From JBGTGG01 sp964398945 (GTDB lineage: Bacteria > Bacteroidota > Bacteroidia > Cytophagales > Cyclobacteriaceae): a DNA stretch of 64,000 nt. Positions 17,967-26,302 of the stretch are shown here, piece after piece (position 1 is the first letter of the stretch; each line of letters begins with the position of its first letter). The notes under the pieces were generated by a model. That model had not been told where the DNA came from, made no database searches, and saw only the letters and a program-made list of their open reading frames with translations. The stretch spans positions 62,001-126,000 of the forward strand of contig CAYNOT010000013.1 in assembly GCA_964398945.1 (NCBI GenBank), given 5' to 3'. A program made the position numbers and the translations under genes.

Positions 17967-18140
17967 ATGGGAAAAAAGACAATGGAATGCCCCTCCTGCG
18001 CAATGGAAATTGATTCCAGCAGCACGGTGTGCCCGATCTGTGCGTATGAATTTCCCAAACAAAGCCCGTGGTTGAAGTGGGTGGCCATACTGCTGGTCAT
18101 TCTTTTTATTTTGTTCAGCACGTTTCTATCGTTCCGCTAA
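17967..18140 (+). CDS. 57-residue zinc-ribbon membrane protein
   Basis: A short gene encoding an N-terminal zinc ribbon with two knuckles (CPSC at residues 8-11, CPIC at 22-25), a short linker and one membrane segment (about 37-54) ending in SFR. The CxxC...CxxC plus anchor layout is typical of small zinc-ribbon membrane proteins of unknown function. The immediately adjacent -7 box supports expression. No Shine-Dalgarno sequence. It was too short for a 60-codon cut-off. Confidence 0.65.
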   Translation: MGKKTMECPSCAMEIDSSSTVCPICAYEFPKQSPWLKWVAILLVILFILFSTFLSFR

Positions 18141-18169
18141 TGAATTTCTGGATAAACAGTCGTAGTCCG

Positions 18170-18192
18170 GTGACAACACCGACCACAAGCAA
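18170..18192. repeat. 23-bp direct repeat, copy 1
   Basis: A 23-base sequence beginning GTGACAACACCGACCACAAG is repeated exactly at 18328-18350. The two copies lie in the gap before the toxin-antitoxin genes and may mark an insertion or recombination boundary. Copy 1 overlaps a weak 42-codon frame that I did not accept as a gene. Confidence 0.7.
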
Positions 18193-18327
18193 GAATCGTA
18201 AACTGAAGGCACTCAACAAACAGTTTCAACCCATTTGCGATATCGGCATAAAAAATATTGGGGACTAGTTTTTCGAATTTCATAATGTCTATGGGTTTAT
18301 ACATCAAAATCTAACAGAGGTGGTTCA

Positions 18328-18350
18328 GTGACAACACCGACCACAAGCAA
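18328..18350. repeat. 23-bp direct repeat, copy 2
   Basis: Exact second copy of the 23-base sequence at 18170-18192, 158 bases further on and 162 bases before the antitoxin gene. No gene lies between the copies. Confidence 0.7.
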
Positions 18351-18443
18351 CATGAAAAACTTTGGTCGCGTGTCGGGTTGTGCGGTTTTTAATTGTGCTT
18401 GCAAATTGCGTTGGTTTTTCATTTTGATAAATGTTTTGATTTG

Positions 18444-18459
18444 AAACAAACATTTGTTT
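18444..18459. promoter_or_regulatory. Candidate operator of the toxin-antitoxin operon
   Basis: AAACAAACATTTGTTT is an inverted repeat of 7-base arms with a 2-base centre, lying over the -33 element. The heptamer GAAACAA recurs at 18443, 18466 and 18499. Autoregulation by the XRE domain of the antitoxin is the natural reading, but it is inferred. Confidence 0.45.
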
Positions 18460-18484
18460 TATATTGAAACAATATTTATCTTTG
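18453..18484 (+). promoter_or_regulatory. Promoter of the toxin-antitoxin operon
   Basis: TTTG at 18453-18456 and TATCTTTG at 18477-18484 are separated by 20 bases, an excellent fit to the Bacteroidota -33/-7 promoter. The expected transcript start is near 18490, about 22 bases before ATG 18512. Confidence 0.65.
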
Positions 18485-18511
18485 TGTCGTTAAACAGCGA
18501 AACAAATTGAT

Positions 18512-19315
18512 ATGAACATAAAATTTTCACAAAAACAAATAGGTCAGAGAATAACCGAGCTTCGTAAAATGAAAGGGTTGTCTCAGGAAGATTTGGCTAA
18601 AAGTGTCAAAATTTCCCGACCGTCTTTGGCTCAGATTGAGTTAGGAAACAGAAGCGTTGATATTCTTGAACTTCAAAAATTTTCTTTGATTTTAGAGTTT
18701 TCGTTGGACGATTTTATGTCTAAGGATTTCCCGGGAAGTCAAGAGGTTGAAGGCAAAGAAGAAAAAAAGGCAAAGAAAGAAAAAGAGCGTATTTCTGTGC
18801 CAACACTCCAAATCAACAAGTTCAAAAATGTCTTATTGTATATTCTTGAACGATGTGCTGGTAAGCCAAATGTTGGTGAAACGGTTCTTTATAAGTTGCT
18901 CTATTTCTCGGACTTCAATTATTATGAATTGTATGAGGAGCATTTAACAGGTGCTAAATATCGCAAATTACCTTATGGGCCCGCTCCGCAAAAATTAGAT
19001 ACAATCATTGGTCAAATGATTGAAAAAGGACAGTTGCAAAGAGTAAAAACCGAATATCACGGGTATCCTCAAACTCGTTATTTGCCTTTAGAAAAAGCGG
19101 ATTTAACTGAATTAAGGGCAAGTGAAAAAGAAATCATTGACAGGGTTATAGAGCAAATGAGTGATTGGTCTGCTGCTGCAATCAGCAACTATTCCCATAA
19201 GGATATGCCTTGGCTTGCTTCAAAAGAAGGAGAAGAAATAAATTATGAATTAGTTTTTTATAGAGATGCTCCTTTCTCTGTAAGAAATTATGGAGATGAA
19301 ATTGAAGCACAATGA
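18512..19315 (+). CDS. XRE-Panacea antitoxin
   Basis: A 267-residue protein: XRE helix-turn-helix at about 8-68 (IGQRITELRKMKGLSQEDLA), a Lys/Glu-rich linker (about 76-95), then a Panacea/DUF4065 (SocA-like) domain at about 100-235, with ETVLYKLLYFSDFNYYELYEE, KYRKLPYGPAP and a late SHKDMPWLASKEG. Panacea domains are known to neutralise many unrelated toxins in two-gene operons. Here the gene overlaps the next one by four bases (ATGA). The locus is A/T-rich compared with its neighbours, consistent with transfer. Confidence 0.85.
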   Translation: MNIKFSQKQIGQRITELRKMKGLSQEDLAKSVKISRPSLAQIELGNRSVDILELQKFSLILEFSLDDFMSKDFPGSQEVEGKEEKKAKKEKERISVPTLQINKFKNVLLYILERCAGKPNVGETVLYKLLYFSDFNYYELYEEHLTGAKYRKLPYGPAPQKLDTIIGQMIEKGQLQRVKTEYHGYPQTRYLPLEKADLTELRASEKEIIDRVIEQMSDWSAAAISNYSHKDMPWLASKEGEEINYELVFYRDAPFSVRNYGDEIEAQ

Positions 19316-19656
19316 CCTTTGACGAATTAACCGAATTTAAAAAGGATTTGAAAAAGCTTTTAAAAAAATACAGAACCCTAAATGACGATTTAGATGTGGT
19401 TAAACGAGTGTTAGAAGTTGCACCCGATGAACGAACACCGTTTAGTTTTCGTATTGATAATTTGGGTTTAGAAACGTGTATAATCAAGGTTAAGAAAATT
19501 GCTTGCAAGGCTTTAAAAGGAAGAGGAGTAAATTCAGGATTGAGATTAATTTATGCTCACTTCCCTGACCAACAAAAAATTACATTCATTGAATTGTATC
19601 ATAAGAATAACAAGGAAAATGAAGACAAAACAAGAATAACGGATAATTTTAAATAG
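19312..19656 (+). CDS. Putative toxin, RelE/ParE-like
   Basis: A 114-residue basic protein whose start overlaps the Panacea antitoxin stop by four bases. The C-terminal half, KGRGVNSGLRLIYAHF...KITFIELYHKNNKENE, has the layout of RelE/ParE-fold mRNA interferases: a G-x-R-x-IY strand, then a hydrophobic strand leading to an I-x-LYHKN tail. N-terminal helices (about 1-37) are Lys-rich. The position makes a toxin role likely; the fold assignment is by pattern only. Confidence 0.65.
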   Translation: MTFDELTEFKKDLKKLLKKYRTLNDDLDVVKRVLEVAPDERTPFSFRIDNLGLETCIIKVKKIACKALKGRGVNSGLRLIYAHFPDQQKITFIELYHKNNKENEDKTRITDNFK

Positions 19657-19822
19657 GTAAATAATGGCAAAAAGGTAAAAATCAATACGTTGTGCCACTC
19701 GCTGGCTTCACGCAATAGAGGAATTACTCCATGAACTTAAGAGTTATTAGTTTTAAGTCTTTCCAAAGTGGGCTATCAGTAATTGTGCAATTAAATTTAT
19801 GATTTTCAGGTTTGCCTTCTAA

Positions 19823-21097
19823 CTATATCGCTCCCAACACCTTCCCACTACACTCTCCAAAACCAATACGCACACCGTCTTTCTCCGCATAGCCGTGCAT
19901 GATAACCGTATCGCCATCTTCGATAAAGGTACGCTCAGTGCCATCTTCCAAGTGCAATGTCTTCTTACCGTTCCAGCTCAGTTCCAGCATCGAACCAAAC
20001 GAACCCGGTGATGGGCCGCTGATCGTTCCGGATCCGTACATATCCCCTACCTGAATGTTGCAACCGTTGATCGTGTGGTGCGCCAACTGTTGGTTCATGT
20101 TCCAGTACATGTATTTGAAATTTGATCTGCACAGCACAGAAGCCTCTGCCTTTTCTGGTTTTAACTGCACTTCCAACATAATATCAAAATTCCGCGCGCC
20201 TTCAAATGCGAGGTACGGCAGCACATGCGGGAATTGTTCAGGCCCTGCACAACGGAAGGGCTCCAATGCGTCCAATGTTACCACCCAGGGCGAAACGGTA
20301 GAGCCAAAATTCTTTCCGAGGAAAGGCCCCAACGGAACGTACTCCCACGCCTGTATGTCGCGGGCCGACCAGTCATTAAACAATACCAATCCAATAATAA
20401 AATCTTCCGCTTCCGCGGTGGTGATGTGTTTGCCGAGTTGGGTTTCTGCACACGTGATGAACGCTACCTCCAGTTCAAAATCCAGTTTCTTCGAAGGACA
20501 AAAAGCCGGCATGTCGGTGTTCGGCAATTTGATTTGCCCTTTGGGGCGATGGATCGGTGTGCCCGAAACCACAATTGAAGAAGCTCGGCCGTGATAGCCT
20601 ACGGGCAGGTGTTTCCAGTTCGGCAGCAATGCGTTGTCGGGATCGCGGAACATGGAGCCCACATTCCGGGCATGTTCTTCACTACTATAAAAATCGGTGT
20701 AGTTGGGAACGCGCACGGGCATCAGCATCTGCACTTCTTCCATCGGGATCAATGCGATCTCGCGCGCTTCTTTGTTGTCTTTTAATTCAGTGTAATCATG
20801 CTGCAACAATTCCGAAATCCGTTCGCGTACTTCGCCCACCTTTTTTCTGCCCAGGGCAAAAAAATCGTTGAGGTTGTGTTGGTTGAAAATCCCAACGGGA
20901 AGGTCGAGTCCGAAGAGAAATCCGTGCTCGTGCAAATACACTAAATCCAATACATGGTTGCCAATGGCAACGCCAGCCCCGGGCGGAAGGTAGTCGGTCT
21001 TAAAAATCCCAAAAGGTAAATTTTGTATGGGGAAGTCTGAATCTTTCGGGACTTCAACCCAACTGATCAGATCAGGGGCATTTGTTTTTCTCATCAT
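19823..21097 (-). CDS. fahA: Fumarylacetoacetase
   Basis: Last enzyme of tyrosine catabolism, hydrolysing fumarylacetoacetate to fumarate and acetoacetate. A 424-residue protein from ATG 21097 (ATG 21094 is equally possible). Signatures of the family include YTDFYSSEEHARNVG with the catalytic His, GYHGRASSIVVSGTP, the metal-binding DFELEVAFI, FNDWSARDIQAWEYVPLGPF and GDMYGSGTISGP. The longer frame upstream of ATG 21097 has no family support. Single gene; no other tyrosine-degradation gene is nearby. Confidence 0.92.
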   Translation of the reverse strand: MMRKTNAPDLISWVEVPKDSDFPIQNLPFGIFKTDYLPPGAGVAIGNHVLDLVYLHEHGFLFGLDLPVGIFNQHNLNDFFALGRKKVGEVRERISELLQHDYTELKDNKEAREIALIPMEEVQMLMPVRVPNYTDFYSSEEHARNVGSMFRDPDNALLPNWKHLPVGYHGRASSIVVSGTPIHRPKGQIKLPNTDMPAFCPSKKLDFELEVAFITCAETQLGKHITTAEAEDFIIGLVLFNDWSARDIQAWEYVPLGPFLGKNFGSTVSPWVVTLDALEPFRCAGPEQFPHVLPYLAFEGARNFDIMLEVQLKPEKAEASVLCRSNFKYMYWNMNQQLAHHTINGCNIQVGDMYGSGTISGPSPGSFGSMLELSWNGKKTLHLEDGTERTFIEDGDTVIMHGYAEKDGVRIGFGECSGKVLGAI

Positions 21098-21283
21098 TGA
21101 AAAAGTTTGTATTAATGATAGTGGACGATCTTCAAATCGTAACGTCATTCCTATACCAAAGACTCTTCGCTTACGCTCTGAGTGACGATTAATAATTGAT
21201 TTTTGGGATGTCCAATCTTAGGTAAACCTAATTTTTTATGTTCACGTTGGCAAGCTGAATAGAAAGTATAACTTAGCCTCTTC

Positions 21284-22648
21284 ATGGAAACACCCGAAAC
21301 ACTGCCACAAGAATTTATCGACCGGATGAAAATCCAATTGGGAAGTGCATTCCCCGATTTTTTGAACAGCCTGCAAGCACCCTCACCTGTAAGCATCCGG
21401 TTAAACCCACATAAAAAAAATGTGATGCAAGGAGAGCAAATTCCATGGTGCACAACCGGACGGTATTTAGAAACACGCCCCAGCTTCACGCTCGATCCTA
21501 CTTTTCACGGTGGCGCGTATTACGTGCAGGAAGCAAGCTCCATGTTTCTCGAGCAAGTGGTTACACAAACAACCGATCTCACAAAACCCTTGCGTGTGCT
21601 CGATGCATGTGCAGCCCCCGGAGGGAAATCAACCCATCTCCTATCGTTGTTGAGTGAAGGTTCGCTTTTGGTTTCCAATGAAGTGATCCGCTCGCGCGCA
21701 AATATCCTTTCGGAGAATATCCAGAAGTGGGGAAACACGAATGTGATCGTGACCAACAACGATCCTGCAAATTTTTCATCGCTGGCAGGGTACTTTGATA
21801 TTATCCTGATCGATGCACCCTGTTCGGGTGAAGGATTGTTTCGCAAAGATGCCAGTGCCGCAACCGAATGGTCGGGGAAAAATGTGGAGTTGTGTTCGCT
21901 GCGTCAGCGAAGGATTGTGGCTGACCTCTGGCCCGCGTTAAAAGAAGATGGGTTGCTCATCTATAGCACCTGCACGTACAACGAAAAAGAGAATGAAGAA
22001 AACCTGAACTGGATTTCGAAAGGATTTTCTTCAACGGCAGAAACCATCAACCTCAACCCCGACTGGGGTGTGGAACCAATCGAACAAAATGAAATAAAAG
22101 GCTACCGCTTTTTTCCGCATCGTGTGAAAGGGGAAGGTTTTTTTATTTCGGCCATCCGTAAAAAAGAACCCACGCCAAAACTTAGAACGCATTCGAAGAA
22201 AAAAGATGCGGAACCCCTCAATAAGAAAAGTACGGCTATTTTAAATGAATGGATTGCCAATCCGCAAGGTTCTATTTTTTATCAATGGAAGGATTTGATT
22301 TATGCCGTGCCGGAAAGCCTGCATGAAGAAATGGAATTCCTTCGCGCTACGTTGCATGTCATCCACATCGGTACACCGGTTGCCACACAAAAGCATGCGA
22401 AGTTTATTCCCGAACAAGCACTGGCGCTCGCTACTAAAATTGCCAAAGGGCGTTTTCTGAAAATTGACTTGAACCTGGAAGATGCATTGAAATATTTACG
22501 AAAAGACCAATTGGATATTCAACATTCGGCAAAAGGCTATGCATTGATGTCGTATGAAGATGTTCCGTTGGGTTGGGCGAATATGTTGGGCAACCGCCTC
22601 AACAATATGTACCCAACCCCGTGGAGGATTCGTATGCAGATTATGTAA
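21284..22648 (+). CDS. NOL1/NOP2/sun-family RNA cytosine-5 methyltransferase
   Basis: A 454-residue SAM-dependent RNA m5C methyltransferase, closest in layout to RsmF. The AdoMet site is VLDACAAPGGKSTHL (about 105-119). The catalytic cysteines are in LIDAPCSGEGLFRKD and in IYSTCTYNEKENE, as in the two-Cys mechanism. The C-terminal 150 residues form an RsmF-like extension with the pattern PLGWANMLGNRLNN. The substrate is probably 16S rRNA, which cannot be told from sequence alone. Confidence 0.85.
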   Translation: METPETLPQEFIDRMKIQLGSAFPDFLNSLQAPSPVSIRLNPHKKNVMQGEQIPWCTTGRYLETRPSFTLDPTFHGGAYYVQEASSMFLEQVVTQTTDLTKPLRVLDACAAPGGKSTHLLSLLSEGSLLVSNEVIRSRANILSENIQKWGNTNVIVTNNDPANFSSLAGYFDIILIDAPCSGEGLFRKDASAATEWSGKNVELCSLRQRRIVADLWPALKEDGLLIYSTCTYNEKENEENLNWISKGFSSTAETINLNPDWGVEPIEQNEIKGYRFFPHRVKGEGFFISAIRKKEPTPKLRTHSKKKDAEPLNKKSTAILNEWIANPQGSIFYQWKDLIYAVPESLHEEMEFLRATLHVIHIGTPVATQKHAKFIPEQALALATKIAKGRFLKIDLNLEDALKYLRKDQLDIQHSAKGYALMSYEDVPLGWANMLGNRLNNMYPTPWRIRMQIM

Positions 22649-22708
22649 AACCCAATCATGATCCGTTTTATATTTTTGTATCGGTGGATAATTATCCATC
22701 TTTGCATC

Positions 22709-24004
22709 ATGAAAAAATTTATCGTCTTATTTTTTATTCCCCTTATCATCATTCCTGCATTTGGTCAAGATGAATCCAACGCTTCTGTACAACCTGGATA
22801 TCAAAAAGAAATTGACAAGCTTGCGAAAAACAAAAACATCCAGCAGGCTTTTGCCTATATCGATGAACTCGAACCGATCACCCATAAAAACCTGATCGAG
22901 TTAACGGAAATCCCCGCACCACCATTTAAAGAAGAAAAGCGTGCAGCACGTTTCAAAGAAATGCTGGAAGAAGCCGGGGCAGATAAAGTCTGGATCGATG
23001 AGGAAGGAAATGTGCTGGCGCTCCGAAAAGGAAATGGAAATGGAAAAACCGTTGCGCTCGATGCCCATTTGGATACTGTATTCCCGGAAGGAACAGACGT
23101 GATTGTAAAAATGAAAGGCGATACACTCTATGCGCCCGGTGTTGGTGATGACACGCGCGGATTGGTAATGGTATTGACAGCACTCCGCGCGATGAACAAA
23201 GCGCAAATCAAAACCACTGCTGATGTATTGTTTGTGGGAACGGTAGGTGAAGAAGGACTTGGTGATCTGCGTGGTGTAAAGCATCTGTTCAAAAAGAACG
23301 AACCAAAAATTGACTCCTGGATTGCCATTGATGGTGGTGACATCGGTCGTGTGAACAACAAAGCACTCGGTTCGTACCGGTACAAAATTACATTCAAAGG
23401 TCCGGGCGGACATTCATGGGGCGCGTTTGGTTTGGCCAATCCACATCATGCTGCGGGTAGAGCGGTGATGTATTTTGATGAGGCTGCCGGAGCATTTACA
23501 TCAAGTGGCTCCAGAACCAGTTATAATATTGGCCGCATTGGCGGTGGCACGTCCGTCAACTCGATTCCATTTGAATCGTGGATGGAAGTTGATATGCGCT
23601 CGGTAAGTCCGGATCGTCTAAAAGAAATTGAACAGATTTTAATTGCACAAACCAATCGTGCCCTGGATGATTACAACAAGACTGTAAAAAAAGGCGCGAA
23701 GCTTACCGTTGATATTGATAAAATTGGTGACCGCCCTTCCGGGGAATTGGCAGAAGATTTACCATTGATCCAGCGGTCGCTTGCCGCCAGTGTTTATTTC
23801 AAAGCCGAGCCGATTCTTACCCGTGGATCTACCGATTCGAATATCCCGATTTCGTTGGGCATTCCTGCGGTAACGATTGGACGCGGTGGCCAGGGTGATG
23901 GCGCCCATTCACTTGGCGAGTGGTGGATGAATGATGCCAGCGGACCGGAATCAATTAAACTGGCGTTGTTGATTTTGTTGGCAGAAGCCGGGATAGAAAA
24001 ATAA
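22709..24004 (+). CDS. Exported M20-family metallopeptidase
   Basis: A 431-residue protein from ATG 22709, with a signal peptide ending at AFGQ (about 1-18). M20 zinc-site residues are visible: DAHLDTVFPEG (His and Asp), GVGDDTRGL (bridging Asp) and FVGTVGEEGLGDLRG (catalytic Glu and zinc Glu). The dimerisation domain starts near GPGGHSWGAFGLANP, and the final His is in GDGAHSLGEWW. The best fit is the peptidase T-like/M20-M25-M40 group. An upstream frame extension lacks a signal peptide and was not used. Just before the ATG is CATCTTTG, a near match to the -7 box. Confidence 0.88.
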   Translation: MKKFIVLFFIPLIIIPAFGQDESNASVQPGYQKEIDKLAKNKNIQQAFAYIDELEPITHKNLIELTEIPAPPFKEEKRAARFKEMLEEAGADKVWIDEEGNVLALRKGNGNGKTVALDAHLDTVFPEGTDVIVKMKGDTLYAPGVGDDTRGLVMVLTALRAMNKAQIKTTADVLFVGTVGEEGLGDLRGVKHLFKKNEPKIDSWIAIDGGDIGRVNNKALGSYRYKITFKGPGGHSWGAFGLANPHHAAGRAVMYFDEAAGAFTSSGSRTSYNIGRIGGGTSVNSIPFESWMEVDMRSVSPDRLKEIEQILIAQTNRALDDYNKTVKKGAKLTVDIDKIGDRPSGELAEDLPLIQRSLAASVYFKAEPILTRGSTDSNIPISLGIPAVTIGRGGQGDGAHSLGEWWMNDASGPESIKLALLILLAEAGIEK

Positions 24005-24036
24005 TACGCCATTACTATTTTTAAACCAAGACTAAT

Positions 24037-26133
24037 TTAAAACACCAATAACTTCCCTATTTCCGCAACCACCTTTCCTGCATTTGGCAACATCATTTTT
24101 TCCAACTCAATGTTGAGGGGAACGGCTGGTAAATTGGAAGCACCGTACGTCCAGACGGGTGCATCCAAATAGTTGAAAAGTTCTTTTGAAATCCTTCCGG
24201 CCAACGATTCTGCAAAAGAGTTTAGCAACGGTTCTTCCGTCAATACAAAAACGCGGCTATGCTTTTTTACTGAAGATGCAACCATATCCCAATCGATTGG
24301 GTTCAACGTTCGCAAGTCAAGGATTTCAACCTGACCGGAAAAAGATTTGGAAGCTTCTTTTGCCCAATACACACCCATGCCATAAGTAATCACGACCAGT
24401 GATTCACCTTTTGAAATTTTTTCTTCGCTTGCTTCCTGAATTACATGGGCTTTTCCTAACGGGATGATATACCCTTCATCCGGCTCTACCGTTTTCGCAT
24501 CCAATGTTCCCGGTACTTTCGACCAATACAATCCTTTATGTTCCAACATCACCACCGGGTTCGGATCATAGAAGGCTGCTTTCATTAACCCTTTCATGTC
24601 AGCAGCATTGGATGGGTACACCACTTTAATACCACGGATATTTAAAAGCGTTGATTCAACTGAACCGGAGTGGTACGGGCCACCGCCACCATACGCACCA
24701 ATCGGTACACGGATCAATGACTGGATCGGGAATTTTCCTTTCGTGATATAACAACTTTTTGAGAGTTCTTCCACCAACTGGTTGATACCCGGCCAGATGT
24801 AATCAGCAAACTGGATTTCAACAATCGGCTTCGCCCCTACTGCCGACATCCCGGCAGTTGAACCAACAATATATGCTTCCTGAATAGGCGTATTGAACAC
24901 ACGATGATCGCCATACTTTTGTGCAAGCGTAGCGGCTTCACGAAATACGCCACCCAACCTTCTTCCAACATCCTGCCCGTAGAACAATGCCTCCGGATGT
25001 TTTTTCAAAATCTCATCGACCGCATGTAGGGCTGCATCCACCATCACTACTTTCTCGCCACCTTTCGGCTTGCGCTCACCTTTCTCTTCTACAATTTCCG
25101 TAGGTGCAAATTCATGCGAATCAAAATCATCCACTTCCGGATCAGGGGAGTTGAATGATTGATCAAAGTCTTCGGCTACTTTATTGTAGGCAATCGACTT
25201 GATGTTTCTTAATTCCGTTTCAGAAAATTTATTGGCCAACAAATGTTTTTCAAATGCTGGAAGTGGATCGTGTTGTTGATGCACATCCAAATCATCACCG
25301 CGATACCATTCTTTACGCACACCCGAAGTATGATGCCCCAGCAACGGGCATTTTGCATGTACTAAAATTGGTGCACGTTCTTTTCTAACAAAGTCGATTG
25401 CTTCTTTCATTCCTTTGTAAGAAGCAACAAAGTCGGCACCATCCACACGCATGCGTTTCAACCCTTTAAAACCAGCAGCATATTCGTATGCATCCATTGC
25501 CCGCATTTCATTTCCGGTGGCCGATATCCCCCAATCATTATCCTGGATCAAATAAATGATCGGTAATTTTTTCAACACCGCCATTTGAAAGGCTTCCGCA
25601 ACTTCACCTTCCGTTACCGATCCATCGCCCAAGGAACACAAAACAATGGGCTTCTCTTTTCCCGTGATTATTTTTTGTGATTCCAGATAAGCAATACCAT
25701 GTGCCATGCCCGTTGCCGGGATCGCTTGCATACCCGTTGCCGAACTTTGATGTGGAATAATCGGAAAGCCTTCACGCTTTAAAGCCGGGTGTCCGTAATA
25801 GGTTCTTCCTCCCGAGAAAGGATCATCACGCTTGGCCATCAACTGCAACATCAACTCATAGGGCTGCATGCCCATGCCCAGCAAAATAGATTCATCACGA
25901 TAATACAACGATGCGAAATCGATGGGCTTTAATTGCAACCCCGTAGCCAGTTGAATCGCCTCATGACCGCGTGATGTGCTGTGTACATATTTGCTTGCGA
26001 TTTCTTTTTTTTCGTCATACAATTCCGCCATGGCACGCGCCTGGCACATTAGTTCAAAGGCCTTTTTTAGAATAGTATCATCCAGACCTACATTTTTTTT
26101 CTTTGTTTTTCCTTTTGTTTCCGTCACTGGCAT
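24037..26133 (-). CDS. Fused alpha-beta 2-oxoacid dehydrogenase E1
   Basis: A 698-residue thiamine-diphosphate enzyme with both E1 chains in one polypeptide. The alpha part (about 15-350) carries the TPP motif from GDGSVTEGEVAEAFQ (about 169-183) to QDND, with the regulatory-loop segment HTSGVRKEW. The beta part (about 365-698) carries FYGQDVGRRLGGVFREA, EIQFADYIWPGINQL and VEILDLRTLNPIDWD. The fusion fits the branched-chain 2-oxoacid (2-oxoisovalerate) dehydrogenase type common in Bacteroidota. E2 and E3 are not in this window. Confidence 0.88.
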   Translation of the reverse strand: MPVTETKGKTKKKNVGLDDTILKKAFELMCQARAMAELYDEKKEIASKYVHSTSRGHEAIQLATGLQLKPIDFASLYYRDESILLGMGMQPYELMLQLMAKRDDPFSGGRTYYGHPALKREGFPIIPHQSSATGMQAIPATGMAHGIAYLESQKIITGKEKPIVLCSLGDGSVTEGEVAEAFQMAVLKKLPIIYLIQDNDWGISATGNEMRAMDAYEYAAGFKGLKRMRVDGADFVASYKGMKEAIDFVRKERAPILVHAKCPLLGHHTSGVRKEWYRGDDLDVHQQHDPLPAFEKHLLANKFSETELRNIKSIAYNKVAEDFDQSFNSPDPEVDDFDSHEFAPTEIVEEKGERKPKGGEKVVMVDAALHAVDEILKKHPEALFYGQDVGRRLGGVFREAATLAQKYGDHRVFNTPIQEAYIVGSTAGMSAVGAKPIVEIQFADYIWPGINQLVEELSKSCYITKGKFPIQSLIRVPIGAYGGGGPYHSGSVESTLLNIRGIKVVYPSNAADMKGLMKAAFYDPNPVVMLEHKGLYWSKVPGTLDAKTVEPDEGYIIPLGKAHVIQEASEEKISKGESLVVITYGMGVYWAKEASKSFSGQVEILDLRTLNPIDWDMVASSVKKHSRVFVLTEEPLLNSFAESLAGRISKELFNYLDAPVWTYGASNLPAVPLNIELEKMMLPNAGKVVAEIGKLLVF

Positions 26134-26151
26134 CGTATCCTATTTGATGGT

Positions 26152-26159
26152 CAAAGATA
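26152..26159 (-). promoter_or_regulatory. -7 box of the fused E1 gene
   Basis: On the minus strand TATCTTTG matches TAnnTTTG and ends 18 bases before ATG 26133. A TTTG at 26176-26179 could be the -33 element with a short 16-base spacer. Confidence 0.45.
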
Positions 26160-26272
26160 AGGTTTTTTGATACTTCAAACGATTGCAAAGGAATTCTCTC
26201 GGATGGATTTTCCGTATATCTCAATTATTTTTCCGCTCAGCAAAAATATAATCAGCCTTCCATAAACTCGTT

Positions 26273-26280
26273 TAGCTTTG
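26273..26280 (+). promoter_or_regulatory. -7 box of the M14 peptidase gene
   Basis: TAGCTTTG matches TAnnTTTG and ends 22 bases before ATG 26303. It faces the E1 promoter, so the two genes are divergently transcribed from this 169-base region. Confidence 0.45.
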
Positions 26281-26302
26281 CTTACGAACCAACGCCTATA
26301 CC

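Noticed and set aside
18140..18268. 42-codon frame coupled by TAATG to the zinc-ribbon gene
   Set aside because: It has no recognisable domain or hydrophobic pattern and overlaps one copy of the 23-bp direct repeat; probably chance.
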